A model generated the notes under the pieces. The model was not told the origin of the DNA. It was given only the letters and a program-made list of their open reading frames with translations, and did no database searches. Both the position numbers and the translations under genes were made by a program. From Acidovorax sp. MR-S7 (GTDB lineage Bacteria; Pseudomonadota; Gammaproteobacteria; Burkholderiales; Burkholderiaceae_C), in assembly GCF_000400995.2 (NCBI RefSeq), contig NZ_DF238983.1, positions 89,805 through 153,804 of the forward strand: DNA of 64,000 nucleotides. Direction: 5' to 3'. This document shows, piece by piece, positions 9,773 to 20,303 of this stretch. The stretch's first letter is position 1. Every line of letters starts with the position of its first letter.

Positions 9773-10705
9773 ATGAAAAGCTCCGAGCGCAGCTTCGCGC
9801 GCCGTATCGACTTGACCTCGCTGCAACTGTTCGTGGCCGTCTGCGAACTGGGCAGCATCGGCCGCGCGGCCGAGCGCGAGTTCATCGCCGCGTCGGCGGT
9901 GAGCAAGCGTCTGTCCGATCTGGAGGCCGCCGTCGATACCGCCCTGCTCTACCGCCACAGCCGCGGCGTGACGCTCACGCCCGCCGGAGAGAGCCTGCTG
10001 CACCATGCGCGCACGGTGCTGTTCGGCCTGGAGCGCATGCAGGGCGAACTGAGCGAATACGCCGAGGGCGTGCGCGGCCACGTGCGCATGCACGCCAACA
10101 TCTCGGCCATCGTGCAGTTCCTGCCCGAGGACCTGGGCGCGTTCGCGCGCGCGCACAGCCAGATCAAGATCGACCTGCAGGAGCACCTGAGCCCCGACGT
10201 GCTGCACGCCGTGCGCGAGGGCGCGGCGGACTTGGGGCTGTGCAACGTGCCGGCCACGGCGGAGGGCGAGCTGCAGAGCCGCCCCTACCGCACCGACCGG
10301 CTGGTGCTGGTCGTGCCGCAAGGCCACGCCCTGCAGGCGCGGGAAGCCGTCCAGTTCGACGAAGTGCTCGACTGGGACATCGTCGGCCTGCACGCGGGCA
10401 GCAGCATCAGCCTGGCGATGCGCCAGGCCGCCGCGCAGGCGGGGCGCCCGCTGCGCCAGCGCATCCAGGTCACGGGCCTGGACGCCATGTGCCGCATGAT
10501 CGACAACGGCCTGGGCGTGGGCCTGCTGCCCGACCGGGCGTTCGCGCTGATGCAGGGCGTGGGCCGGCTGGCCGCCGTGCCGCTGGACGAACCCTGGGCC
10601 CTGCGCGCGCTGCGGCTGGTGGCGCGCGACTTCGACGCGCTGCCCGTCACCGCGCGCCTGCTGGTCGAACATTTGACCCCTCCTACAATTTCCCTCCCCA
10701 CCTGA
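9773..10705 (+). CDS. LysR-family transcriptional regulator
   Basis: 310 residues from the ATG at 9773 (an in-frame ATG at 9674 would add 33 atypical residues). The N-terminal winged helix-turn-helix covers about residues 12-70 ([29 protein letters not shown]). The ligand-binding domain follows with the usual LysR ending (GLGVGLLPD). It ends 19 bases before leuC and points the same way. Control of leuC or of a neighbouring function is possible, but LysR regulators are more often divergent from their targets, so the target is unknown. Confidence 0.9.
   Translation: MKSSERSFARRIDLTSLQLFVAVCELGSIGRAAEREFIAASAVSKRLSDLEAAVDTALLYRHSRGVTLTPAGESLLHHARTVLFGLERMQGELSEYAEGVRGHVRMHANISAIVQFLPEDLGAFARAHSQIKIDLQEHLSPDVLHAVREGAADLGLCNVPATAEGELQSRPYRTDRLVLVVPQGHALQAREAVQFDEVLDWDIVGLHAGSSISLAMRQAAAQAGRPLRQRIQVTGLDAMCRMIDNGLGVGLLPDRAFALMQGVGRLAAVPLDEPWALRALRLVARDFDALPVTARLLVEHLTPPTISLPT
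10661..10689 (+). promoter_or_regulatory. Possible leuC promoter inside the 3' end of the LysR gene
   Basis: TACAAT (10684-10689), 4 or 5 matches to a -10 box, with a weak -35 CTGGTC 17 bases upstream (10661-10666). Predicted start near 10696, 29 bases before the leuC ATG. The -10 is good, the -35 poor. Confidence 0.35.
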
Positions 10706-10724
10706 AAGACGAAGCGAGACTGCC

Positions 10725-12146
10725 ATGGGACGCACCCTGTACGACAAGATCTTCGACGAGCACGTCGTCCACACCGAGGAGGACGGCACGTCCGTCCTCT
10801 ACATCGACCGCCACCTGGTGCACGAGGTGACCAGCCCGCAGGCGTTCGAGGGCCTGCGCGAGGCCGGCCGCAAGCTCTGGCGCGTGAGCTCCATCGTCGC
10901 CACGGCCGACCACAACACGCCCACCACGGGCTGGGAGCGCGGCTACGACGGCATCGACGACCCGATCAGCAAGGAGCAGATCACCACCCTGGACAAGAAC
11001 ATCCAGGAATGGGGCGCGGCCGCGTTCTTCCCGTTCCTGTCCAAGCGCCAGGGCATCGTGCACGTGATCGGCCCCGAGAACGGCGCCACCCTGCCCGGCA
11101 TGACCGTGGTCTGCGGCGACAGCCACACCAGCACGCACGGTGCGTTCGGCGCCCTGGCCCACGGCATCGGCACCAGCGAGGTGGAGCACGTGATGGCCAC
11201 GCAGACCCTGCTGGCCAAGAAGGCCAAGAACATGCTGGTGAAGGTGAACGGCAAGGTCGCGCCCGGCGTGACGGCCAAGGACATCGTGCTGGCCATCATC
11301 GGCCGCATCGGCACCGCCGGCGGCACGGGCTACACCATCGAGTTCGCGGGCGACGCGATCCGTGCGCTGTCGATGGAAGGCCGCATGACGGTGTGCAACA
11401 TGGCCATCGAGGCCGGCGCGCGCGCGGGCCTGGTGGCCGTGGACGACAAGACCATCGAGTACGTGAAGGGCCGCCCGCTGGCCCCCACGGGCGTGGAGTG
11501 GGACCAGGCCGTGGCCTACTGGAAGACGCTGCATTCCGATGCCGATGCGAAGTTCGACGCCGTAGTCGAGCTGAACGGCGCGGACATCGTGCCGCAGGTC
11601 ACCTGGGGCACCAGCCCCGAGATGGTGCTGGGCGTGGACGCCACGGTGCCCGACCCCGACAAGGAAAAGGACCAAGCCAAGCGCGGCGCCATCGAGCGTG
11701 CGCTGACCTACATGGCGCTGGAACCCGGCAAGCCGATCAATGACATCTTCGTGGACAAGGTGTTCATCGGCAGCTGCACCAACAGCCGCATCGAGGACAT
11801 GCGCGAAGCCGCCGCCGTGGTCAAGAAGCTGGGCCAGAAGGTGGCAAAGAACGTCAAGCTCGCCATGGTCGTGCCCGGCTCAGGGCTGGTGAAGGAACAG
11901 GCCGAGCGCGAGGGGCTGCACGAGATCTTCCGCGCCGCGGGCTTCGAGTGGCGCGAGCCCGGCTGCTCCATGTGCCTGGCCATGAACGCCGACCGCCTGG
12001 AGCCCGGCGAGCGCTGCGCTTCGACCAGCAACCGCAACTTCGAAGGCCGCCAGGGCGCGGGCGGGCGCACGCACCTGGTGAGCCCCGCGATGGCCGCGGC
12101 CGCCGCCATCCACGGCCATTTCGTGGACATCCGCCAATTCGCCTGA
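10725..12146 (+). CDS. leuC: 3-isopropylmalate dehydratase large subunit
   Basis: 473 residues, the usual length. The aconitase-family [4Fe-4S] cysteines are visible in [21 protein letters not shown] and GCSMCLAMN. With LeuD it isomerises 2-isopropylmalate to 3-isopropylmalate in leucine synthesis. The order here is leuC, a 40-residue lipoprotein, leuD, leuB. The ribosome site of the next small gene overlaps the leuC stop. Confidence 0.98.
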   Translation: MGRTLYDKIFDEHVVHTEEDGTSVLYIDRHLVHEVTSPQAFEGLREAGRKLWRVSSIVATADHNTPTTGWERGYDGIDDPISKEQITTLDKNIQEWGAAAFFPFLSKRQGIVHVIGPENGATLPGMTVVCGDSHTSTHGAFGALAHGIGTSEVEHVMATQTLLAKKAKNMLVKVNGKVAPGVTAKDIVLAIIGRIGTAGGTGYTIEFAGDAIRALSMEGRMTVCNMAIEAGARAGLVAVDDKTIEYVKGRPLAPTGVEWDQAVAYWKTLHSDADAKFDAVVELNGADIVPQVTWGTSPEMVLGVDATVPDPDKEKDQAKRGAIERALTYMALEPGKPINDIFVDKVFIGSCTNSRIEDMREAAAVVKKLGQKVAKNVKLAMVVPGSGLVKEQAEREGLHEIFRAAGFEWREPGCSMCLAMNADRLEPGERCASTSNRNFEGRQGAGGRTHLVSPAMAAAAAIHGHFVDIRQFA

Positions 12147-12157
12147 GGGGCGCTGCC

Positions 12158-12280
12158 GTGAAACAGCCTCTCGCCACCCTCCTCGCCCTGGCCTTCGTGC
12201 TGGCCGGCTGCAACACCGTCAAGGGCATGGGCCAGGACGTGCAGCGCGCCGGCTCGGCCATCGAACGCGCCGCCAAGTAA
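12158..12280 (+). CDS. Entericidin-like small lipoprotein
   Basis: 40 residues from a GTG at 12158, preceded by GAGGGG (12145-12150). The signal peptide [17 protein letters not shown] ends in a lipobox (LAGC). The mature part [20 protein letters not shown] matches the entericidin A/B pattern (CNTxxGxGxDVxxxGxxI). These are tiny outer-membrane lipoproteins; in E. coli the pair acts as an antidote/toxin at stationary phase. Here there is one gene, tucked between leuC and leuD with 11 and 13 bases on either side, so it should be co-transcribed with leucine genes. Function in this setting is unknown. Confidence 0.85.
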   Translation: MKQPLATLLALAFVLAGCNTVKGMGQDVQRAGSAIERAAK

Positions 12281-12293
12281 AGGACCCACCGCC

Positions 12294-14091
<1,798 letters not shown>

Positions 14092-14095
14092 GCGG

Positions 14096-15410
14096 TCAGG
14101 CGGCCGGTGCGGCCTGCGGCAGCGCCGCGCTGGCCGTGCGGTTGCGCCCCGCGGACTTGGCGGCGTAGAGCGCCCGGTCCTCCGCCTGCAGCAGCACGGC
14201 CGCCTCCACGGGCGCGTCGCCGGGCACCGGCTGCCAGCACACCACGCCCAGGCTCACCGTGACCAGGCCCTGCGGGCTCGCCGGGTGGGGCAGCCGCAGC
14301 GTCTCGACCTGCGCGCATGCGCTCGGCCACTGCGGCCGCGCCGCGCGCGTCGGTGCCGGGCAGCACGACGACGAACTCCTCGCCGCCATAGCGGCTCACC
14401 ATGTCGCCCGGCCGCAGCGCGCATTGCTCCAGCACCCGCGCCACGGCGCGCAGGCACTCGTCGCCGCCCAGGTGGCCCTGGGTGTCGTTGTAGCTCTTGA
14501 AATAGTCCACGTCCGCCATGCACAGCGACAGCACCTGGCCGTCGCGCCGGGCGCGGGCGATCTCGCGCTCCAGCCGCTCGTCCAGCGAGCGGCGGTTGTG
14601 CAGCCCGGTGAGATAGTCCTGCCGCGCATAGTAGGCCAGGCGGTCGTTGGCCGCGGTGAGCTGTTCCTCGGCCATCTTGCGCGCGGTGATGTCCATCCAC
14701 GCGACCGACAGGCCCACCACTGCGGCGCGCGCATCGCGCAACGGGTGCCGCGTCACGTAGAACCAGCGCCCGTCCCAGGCCCATTCACGGCCGGGCATGG
14801 GTGCGCCCGCGTCGGCGGCGGCGAAGTCCTCGCGCAGGGCATCGGCCGCCACGGGCACCCGCTCCGCCAGGCACAGGCCGGGCAGCGCCTCCACCTCGCG
14901 TCCCAGCAGCAACGCCATGGCCTGGTCGGCCATGGCCACACGCCCCTCGCGCGTCAGCGTGCACAGGGCCACGGGCGCCAGGTCGTACACCGCCTCCAGC
15001 TGCAGAACGCGCTCGCCGAGCATCGAGATGTCGCGGTCCACGCCGCGGTAGCCGGCCAGGTCGCCCTGCGCGTCGAAGAGCGGCACGCCGCTGGTTTCGA
15101 GCACCACGATGCTGCCGTCGGGCCGCACGTTGCGGTTCACCAGCCCCGAGAACGGCCTGCGCGCCGCCACGATCGCCGCGAACTCGCGGCCCACGCGCTG
15201 CGCCTCGGCCTGCGGCATGAAATCGAACGGCGTGCGCCCCAGCACTTCGGAGGGCGGCCGCCCGAGCAGCACCGTCACCATGGCCGAGCAATAGGTGTAG
15301 CGGCCCTGGGCGTCCACTTCCCAGATCCAGTCGCTGTTGTGGTCCAGCAGGTCGCGCAGGTGGCGCGGATCGTCCTGCCAGCCTGCAAGGGAATCGTCGA
15401 GGGAAGACAT
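14096..15410 (-). pseudogene. PAS-PAS-GGEEF diguanylate cyclase, frameshifted within the GGEEF domain
   Basis: The first frame, from the ATG at 15410, encodes two PAS domains (about residues 20-125 and 135-250; SDWIWEVDAQGRYTYCS is the first PAS start) and a GGEEF domain with FKSYNDTQGHLGGDECL, an RxxD inhibitory site five residues before GGEEF, and SRYGGEEFVVVLPG. After AERMRA (near 14310) the frame loses homology. The correct ending (QVETLRL...LVTVSLGVV...ALYAAKSAGRNR) continues in another frame to a stop at 14096. Adding one GC pair to the short gcgcgc run at 14311-14316 restores ATG-CGC-GCG-CAG and the conserved spacing, giving about 438 residues. Unrepaired, the frame runs antisense into the leuB end. 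A real slip, a switch or an assembly error are all possible. Confidence 0.8.
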
Positions 15411-15460
15411 GGAGGAAGCGGAACCGTCCGGAAAGATTTGTAACTATACGCCCGGCGGGC

Positions 15461-16387
15461 TCATGCGACCCAGCCCTCCAGCAGCAGCGGTCGCACAGCT
15501 TCGTCGAAAGCCGACCGGATGTCCGGAAACACCGCCGGCAGCGGCGCGCCCACGGCCTTGAGCCACAGGACGGTGCTAGGGATCGGCGGGTCGAACTCGT
15601 GCACCCCGCCGCCGCGCGCCCCATGGTCAGCCGCTGTGAACGGATCGACGATGGACACGCCGCGGCCGTGGAGCACGAACGTCGCCACGGTGGCCGGCGA
15701 GCGGGCCGACACCGCCATGCGCCGGGGGATGTTCTGCGCGGTGAACAGCTCGTCGATGCGCAGCCGCGTGAAGCTGCCCTCGGCGAGCGAGACGAACTCG
15801 CGGCCGGCCAGCATGGACGGGTCCACCCGCGCCGCGCCGCCGAAGTCTCCCGGCGTGGCCGAGATGCATTTGCACCGCAGCCGGTAGGCCTGGATCAGCT
15901 CCACGCCGTCGAGATCCACGGGCGGCATGGCCAGGCCGATGTCGTAGCGCCGGTCGCGGACCAGGCCGATGATCTCGTTGGAGCTGAAGGTGTCCACCTC
16001 CACCTGCAGCGCCTCACGCCCCTGCAGCACGCCCGCCAGCAGCCGCGGCAGCCCGCTCACCGACAGGGTGGACATGGCCGCGATGCGCAGGCGCCCGGCC
16101 TCCCTGTCGCGCAGCTTGTCGGCCAGGTCGGCCAGCTTCCACACCGCGCCGAACAGCTGCCGCGTCTGCTGGTGCATCACCTGCCCGGCCTCGCTCGGCC
16201 GCAGGCCGCCGCGCTTGGATTCGAACAGGCTCAGGCCCAGGTCTTCCTCCAGCGAGGCGATCAGCTTGCTCACCGCGGCCTGGCTGATGAAGAGCGTTTC
16301 CGCGGCCGCCTTCATGCTGCCGCCGGTCATCACCGCGTGGAAGGCTTCGAGCTGGCGGAACGTGGGTCTGCGGGCTTCGGTGCGCAT
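15461..16387 (-). CDS. LysR-family transcriptional regulator (NocR/OccR-like)
   Basis: 308 residues. The N-terminal helix-turn-helix (about residues 8-65) contains FRQLEAFHAVMTGGSMKAAAE and SQAAVSKLIASLEEDLG, close to the NocR/OccR opine and amino-acid group. The effector-binding domain follows. It is divergent from a Bug receptor and a DadA-like oxidase across 107 bases, the standard LysR arrangement, so those two genes are its probable targets. The inducer may be the amino acid they handle; that is inference. Confidence 0.88.
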   Translation of the reverse strand: MRTEARRPTFRQLEAFHAVMTGGSMKAAAETLFISQAAVSKLIASLEEDLGLSLFESKRGGLRPSEAGQVMHQQTRQLFGAVWKLADLADKLRDREAGRLRIAAMSTLSVSGLPRLLAGVLQGREALQVEVDTFSSNEIIGLVRDRRYDIGLAMPPVDLDGVELIQAYRLRCKCISATPGDFGGAARVDPSMLAGREFVSLAEGSFTRLRIDELFTAQNIPRRMAVSARSPATVATFVLHGRGVSIVDPFTAADHGARGGGVHEFDPPIPSTVLWLKAVGAPLPAVFPDIRSAFDEAVRPLLLEGWVA

Positions 16388-16393
16388 GGCGAC

Positions 16394-16459
16394 TTAACTT
16401 GCGGTTGATTGGACTGAAGCACAAATCCTTTGCCAGGGGCGGCGGCCGCGGCCTACAGT
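16394..16459 (+). promoter_or_regulatory. Divergent control region: LysR-like dyad and promoter of the Bug gene
   Basis: TTAAC-TTGCG-GTTGA (16394-16408) is a near-perfect dyad of LysR type. TTGCCA (16430-16435), 18 bases, TACAGT (16454-16459) is a plausible sigma-70 promoter for the rightward Bug-DadA operon, 36 bases before its ATG. The dyad lies upstream of the -35, a normal activator position. Confidence 0.45.
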
Positions 16460-16494
16460 GAATTTCCACACCGCCATTCGCAAAAGGATTCGAG

Positions 16495-17463
16495 ATGAAG
16501 TTCGTTCGGACGTTGCTTGCCATCGCCATGCTGGCGACCCTGCCCGCGGCCCATGCGCAGGAGGACTTTCCCAACCGCCCGGTGCGCATCATTGTTCCAT
16601 GGCCGCCCGGCGCGCTGTCCGACGGGGCGACGCGCATCGTCGCGGCCAAGCTCAGCGAGGAGTGGAAGCAGCCGGTGGTCGTGGAGAACAAGCCCGGCGC
16701 GAACGGCACCATCGGCGCCGACCTCGCGGCCCGCGCCAAGCCCGACGGCTACACACTGATCAACACCAATACCGACATCGACTCGCTCAACCAGCTGCTC
16801 TACGCCAACCTGCCCTACAACGCCGAGCGCGACTTCGCGCCGGTGGCGATGATGGCGACCCAGGCCATGGTGCTGATGACCCACCTGAACTACACCCCCA
16901 CCACGCTGCAGCAGATGGTGGAGGACGCGAAGGCCCACCCCGGCAAGCTCAACTACGCGTCCTGGGGCCGCGGCGGCGTCAGCCACATGGCGATGGAGCT
17001 CTTCAAGCACGCGGCGGGCGTGGACATCACCCATGTGCCCTACAAAGGCTCCACCCCCGCCATCTCGGACGTCGTCAGCGGCCAGGTGCAGATGATGTTC
17101 GCGGGCGCCGCGTCGGGCATGTCGCTCTACCAGGGGCAGAAGGTGCGCGTGCTCGGCGTGGCCTCCGCGCAGCGCCTGCGCCAGCTGCCCAGCATTCCCA
17201 CGATCGCGGAGCAGGGCTATCCGGGCTTCGAGGTGGAGACCTGGAACGGCATCTCGGCACCTGCGGGCACGCCTGCCGCCGTGGTGCGCAAGATCAGCGC
17301 CGCGGTCCAGCGCGCGCTGTCCGACCCGGCCATCGCCCAGCGGCTGGAGACCCAGGGCGCGACGGTGGTCACAGGCAGTCCCGAGCACTACCGGGACTTC
17401 ATCCGCGCGCGCGCCGGCAAATGGCAGGCATCGGTCGACATGCTGGGGATCAAGCCCGAATGA
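16495..17463 (+). CDS. Bug-family periplasmic substrate-binding protein (tripartite tricarboxylate transporter type)
   Basis: 322 residues. The signal peptide runs MKFVRTLLAIAMLATLPAAHAQ with cleavage after AHA. The mature start FPNRPVRIIVPWPPGALSDG and the later ENKPGANGTIGADLAARAKPDGYTL are the ligand-binding loops of Bug/TctC receptors, which are greatly expanded in Burkholderiales. No TctA/TctB membrane genes are nearby, so it is an orphan receptor. The stop overlaps the oxidase start (ATGA, 17460-17463). Bug proteins bind carboxylates or amino acids; the pairing with a DadA-like enzyme suggests an amino-acid ligand. Confidence 0.92.
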   Translation: MKFVRTLLAIAMLATLPAAHAQEDFPNRPVRIIVPWPPGALSDGATRIVAAKLSEEWKQPVVVENKPGANGTIGADLAARAKPDGYTLINTNTDIDSLNQLLYANLPYNAERDFAPVAMMATQAMVLMTHLNYTPTTLQQMVEDAKAHPGKLNYASWGRGGVSHMAMELFKHAAGVDITHVPYKGSTPAISDVVSGQVQMMFAGAASGMSLYQGQKVRVLGVASAQRLRQLPSIPTIAEQGYPGFEVETWNGISAPAGTPAAVVRKISAAVQRALSDPAIAQRLETQGATVVTGSPEHYRDFIRARAGKWQASVDMLGIKPE

Positions 17464-18704
17464 GCGCCACCGACGCCACCTCGGTCGGGGTCATCGGCTC
17501 CGGCATCCTGGGCCTGTCCACGGCCCTCTATCTGCAGCGCGCCGGCTTCGCGGTGACGGTGATCGACGCGCTGCCCGCGGGCGGGGGCACGTCGTTCGGC
17601 AACTCGGGGCTGATCAGCGCCGACACCGCCGTGCCCATCGCCCAACCCGGCATGCTCAGGAAGGTGCCCGGCTGGCTGCTGCGCTCCGACGGACCCCTGG
17701 TCATCCGCAGCGGGTATGCGCCCCGCCTCGCGCCCTGGCTGCTGCGCTGGATCGGGGCCAGCTCGATCGAGCGCGTGCTGCGTATCTCCGACGCGATGCG
17801 CGCACTGCATTCCACGTCTCTCCACGCCTGGCGCGAACTGCTGGGTGACGCGGATTTCCAGCGCCTCGTGCGGCCCGTCGGGCAGGTGCGCATCTGGGAA
17901 GGCGACGGCATGGAGTCGCGCATCGAGATGCAGATCGCCCAGCGCCATGCCATCGCCGTCGAGCCGCTCACGGCCGCCGACCTGCAGCGCATCTATCCCG
18001 GCATCTCGCCCGAGATACGGCGCGGCATGCGCATTCCCGGCAATGCCTTCACCGTCAGCCCGCTGGGGCTGGTGCAGGCGCTGCATGCGCAATTCCTCGC
18101 GGGCGCAGGCCAGACCGTGCACGAGCGCGTACTCAAGATCCTGCCGTGCGGGCCCGAAGGGTTCACGCTGATGACCAACATGGCCAACCGCCGCTTTCCA
18201 CGCATCGTGGTGGCGGGCGGGGCCTGGAGCGGCAGGCTGCTGGAGCCGCTGGGCCTGCGGGTTCCGCTGGAATCCGAGCGCGGCTACCACGCCCTGCTGC
18301 CCGCGCCCAGCATCGAACTGCCCATGCCGCTGTCGGTGAAGAACCGTGGCTTCGGCATGACCCCCATGGCCGAGGGCCTGCGGGTGACGGGAACCGTGGA
18401 ATTCGCCGGGCTCGAGGCCGCGCCGGACGAGCGCCGCGCCGCAGCGCTCGCCGCGCATGCGCGGCGCATCTTCCCCGGCCTGCAGGCCGGCGAGCCGCGC
18501 TACTGGATGGGCCACCGCCCGTCCACGCCCGACAGCCTGCCGGTGCTGGGCGAGGCGCCCGGCCATCCCGGCCTGTACCTCGCCTTCGGGCATGGCCACT
18601 TCGGCCTCACGGGCGGCCCGCCCAGCGGCAAGCTCGTCAGCCAGCTCATCGCGGGTGCGAAGCCGGCGATCGACCCGGCTCCTTACGCCATCGGGCGATT
18701 CTGA
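17460..18704 (+). CDS. FAD-dependent oxidoreductase, D-amino-acid dehydrogenase (DadA)-like
   Basis: 414 residues, the size of DadA (432 in E. coli). The N-terminal Rossmann loop VGVIGSGILGLSTALYLQRAG binds FAD (shown minus the first V in strict motifs). GTSFGNSGLIS is typical of DadA-like members. The C-terminal block has MGHRPSTPDSLPVLGEAP and GHGHFGLTGGP, the FAD-closing motif of the DAO superfamily. Likely reaction: deamination of a D-amino acid (or a related imino acid) to a keto acid, feeding electrons to the respiratory chain. It is translationally coupled to the Bug receptor. Substrate unknown. Confidence 0.85.
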   Translation: MSATDATSVGVIGSGILGLSTALYLQRAGFAVTVIDALPAGGGTSFGNSGLISADTAVPIAQPGMLRKVPGWLLRSDGPLVIRSGYAPRLAPWLLRWIGASSIERVLRISDAMRALHSTSLHAWRELLGDADFQRLVRPVGQVRIWEGDGMESRIEMQIAQRHAIAVEPLTAADLQRIYPGISPEIRRGMRIPGNAFTVSPLGLVQALHAQFLAGAGQTVHERVLKILPCGPEGFTLMTNMANRRFPRIVVAGGAWSGRLLEPLGLRVPLESERGYHALLPAPSIELPMPLSVKNRGFGMTPMAEGLRVTGTVEFAGLEAAPDERRAAALAAHARRIFPGLQAGEPRYWMGHRPSTPDSLPVLGEAPGHPGLYLAFGHGHFGLTGGPPSGKLVSQLIAGAKPAIDPAPYAIGRF

Positions 18705-18739
18705 GCGGCCGGGCCCGGCGGGCGCGCCCGGGCATCCGC

Positions 18740-18745
18740 TACAAT
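18740..18745 (+). promoter_or_regulatory. Candidate -10 box of the asd leader transcript
   Basis: TACAAT at 18740-18745, 8 bases before the leader-peptide ATG. The implied transcript start (about 18752) makes the leader peptide essentially leaderless. No convincing -35 is seen in the GC-rich upstream bases. Confidence 0.45.
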
Positions 18746-18753
18746 GCCCGGCT

Positions 18754-18855
18754 ATGTTTGCCGCCCGCCCGTTCGCACAGAACACCGCCACTGCCGCCCT
18801 GGCAGGCGTCGCCGAGCGTGCAATCACCACCAAAACCACGACCATTAAGGGCTGA
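18754..18855 (+). CDS. Putative Thr/Ile-rich leader peptide upstream of asd
   Basis: A 33-codon frame starting MFAARPFAQN and ending AITTKTTTIKG-stop. The last eleven residues hold five Thr, two Ile and two Lys, like the Thr/Ile run of the E. coli thr leader. Asd makes the precursor shared by threonine, lysine and methionine, so a ribosome stalling on Thr/Ile/Lys codons here could control read-through into asd. It lies 102 bases upstream of the asd ATG with hairpins in between. No Shine-Dalgarno precedes it, but a -10 box directly upstream would make the mRNA leaderless. Conservation in relatives was not checked. Confidence 0.5.
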   Translation: MFAARPFAQNTATAALAGVAERAITTKTTTIKG

Positions 18856-18862
18856 ACCAGCT

Positions 18863-18935
18863 CCGGTATCGTCGTGCGCCCTCCCTGGCCCAGACGAGCC
18901 GGGGGTGAACAGAAGTCCGGTCGGGCACTGTTTTT
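18863..18935 (+). promoter_or_regulatory. Possible attenuator region between leader peptide and asd
   Basis: CCGG-TA-TCGTC (18863-18873) can pair with GACGA-G-CCGG (18893-18902). A second weak stem, agtcc/ggcact, directly precedes a T-run (18931-18935). This is the layout of an attenuator, but the second stem is short and imperfect. Confidence 0.35.
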
Positions 18936-18957
18936 ACTTTGTGAAAGGGCGTTGAAA

Positions 18958-20088
18958 ATGAGCAAGTTGGTAGGTTTGGTCGGCTGGCGCGGCATGGTCG
19001 GCTCTGTGCTGATGGACCGCATGGTGCAGGAGAAGGACTTCGACCTGATCGAGCCCCTGTTCTTCTCCACATCGAACGCAGGCGGCAAGGCGCCCGCGAT
19101 GGCCAAGAACGAGACCACGCTGCAGGACGCGTTCGACATCGCGCAGCTGGCGCGCTGCGAGATCATCATCACCGCCCAGGGCGGCGACTACACCACCGAG
19201 GTCTTCCCCAAGCTGCGCGCCGCAGGCTGGAAGGGCCACTGGATCGACGCCGCCTCCACGCTGCGCATGAAGGACGACGCGGTCATCGTCCTCGACCCGG
19301 TGAATATGCCCGTCATCCAGAACGCCCTGGCCAAGGGCGGCAACAACTGGATCGGCGGCAACTGCACGGTGAGCTGCATGCTGATGGGCGTGGGTGCGCT
19401 CTACAAGGCGGGCCTCGTCGAGTGGATGAGCACGCAGACCTACCAGGCCGCCAGCGGCGGCGGTGCACAGCACATGCGCGAGCTGCTCACGCAGTACGGC
19501 ACGCTGAACGCCGAGGTGAAGGCCCTGCTCGACGACCCCAAGAGCGTCATCCTGGAGATCGACCGCAAGGTCATCGCCAAGCAGCGCGCCCTTTCGGCCG
19601 ACGAAACCGCCAACTTCGGCGTGCCCCTGGGCGGATCGCTGATTCCCTGGATCGACAAGGACCTGGGCAACGGCATGTCCAAGGAAGAGTGGAAGGGCAT
19701 GGCCGAGACCAACAAGATCATGGGCCAGGGCGAAGGCTTCGGCTCGCCCGCCGTGCCGGTCGATGGCTTCTGCGTGCGCGTGGGTGCCATGCGCTGCCAC
19801 AGCCAGGCGCTGACCTTCAAGCTGAAGAAGGACGTGCCCGTAGCCGACATCGAGGCCATGATCGCCGCCGACAACGAATGGGCCAAGGTCGTGCCCAACA
19901 CGCGCGAGGCCACGCTCCGCGACCTGACGCCCGTGGCCGTCACCGGCACCATGACCATCCCTGTGGGCCGCATCCGCAAGCTGGCCATGGGCCCCGAGTA
20001 TGTCGGCGCCTTCACCATCGGCGACCAGCTCCTGTGGGGTGCGGCCGAGCCGCTGCGCCGCATGCTACGCATCCTCCTGGACGCCTGA
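18958..20088 (+). CDS. asd: Aspartate-semialdehyde dehydrogenase
   Basis: 376 residues, the Gram-negative type (about 370). The N terminus [20 protein letters not shown] binds NADP (longer frames upstream lack homology). The active-site cysteine is in [28 protein letters not shown] and a late [13 protein letters not shown] follow. It reduces aspartyl phosphate to aspartate semialdehyde, the branch point to Lys, Thr, Met and diaminopimelate. The chosen ATG has GAAAGGG 8 bases upstream. In related bacteria asd normally follows leuB directly; here about 4.6 kb of accessory genes separate them. Confidence 0.98.
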   Translation: MSKLVGLVGWRGMVGSVLMDRMVQEKDFDLIEPLFFSTSNAGGKAPAMAKNETTLQDAFDIAQLARCEIIITAQGGDYTTEVFPKLRAAGWKGHWIDAASTLRMKDDAVIVLDPVNMPVIQNALAKGGNNWIGGNCTVSCMLMGVGALYKAGLVEWMSTQTYQAASGGGAQHMRELLTQYGTLNAEVKALLDDPKSVILEIDRKVIAKQRALSADETANFGVPLGGSLIPWIDKDLGNGMSKEEWKGMAETNKIMGQGEGFGSPAVPVDGFCVRVGAMRCHSQALTFKLKKDVPVADIEAMIAADNEWAKVVPNTREATLRDLTPVAVTGTMTIPVGRIRKLAMGPEYVGAFTIGDQLLWGAAEPLRRMLRILLDA

Positions 20089-20097
20089 TCCCCCTGC

Positions 20098-20124
20098 CCG
20101 GCGGCGCCCGCGCGGTGCCGCCGG
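20098..20124 (+). other. GC-rich hairpin after asd
   Basis: CCGGCGGC (20098-20105) and GCCGCCGG (20117-20124) form an 8-bp stem 10 bases after the asd stop. No T-run follows, so it is at best a weak or Rho-assisted end. Confidence 0.4.
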
Positions 20125-20235
20125 CTGCAGTTCCATGATGGATACGCCCTGTTACGGGTCGTTGTCCGTTACCAACATGCGATGGGCCATTCCTTGCTCC
20201 AAACCGGGGCGGAAAAGCTGGAGCGCCGTGTCAGC

Positions 20236-20264
20236 TTGTCAGTGCAAAACATTGATGCTATGGT
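20236..20264 (+). promoter_or_regulatory. Candidate sigma-70 promoter of fimV
   Basis: TTGTCA (20236-20241), 17-base spacer, TATGGT (20259-20264) with an extended -10 TG at 20256-20257. It lies in a locally AT-richer patch 40 bases before the fimV ATG. Confidence 0.6.
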
Positions 20265-20303
20265 GCTTTTTACATATTTTCACGCTCGGGAGGGGCCTCG
20301 ACC

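Noticed and set aside
10674..10689. TTGACC followed by TACAAT as a leuC promoter
   Set aside because: The gap is only 4 bases; the -10 was paired with a more distant -35 candidate.
20098..20124. Intrinsic terminator after asd
   Set aside because: The stem is good but no T-run follows; kept only as a hairpin.
20252..20276. TTGATG and TACATA as a fimV promoter
   Set aside because: The 13-base spacer is too short; the TTGTCA/TATGGT pair with 17 bases fits better.
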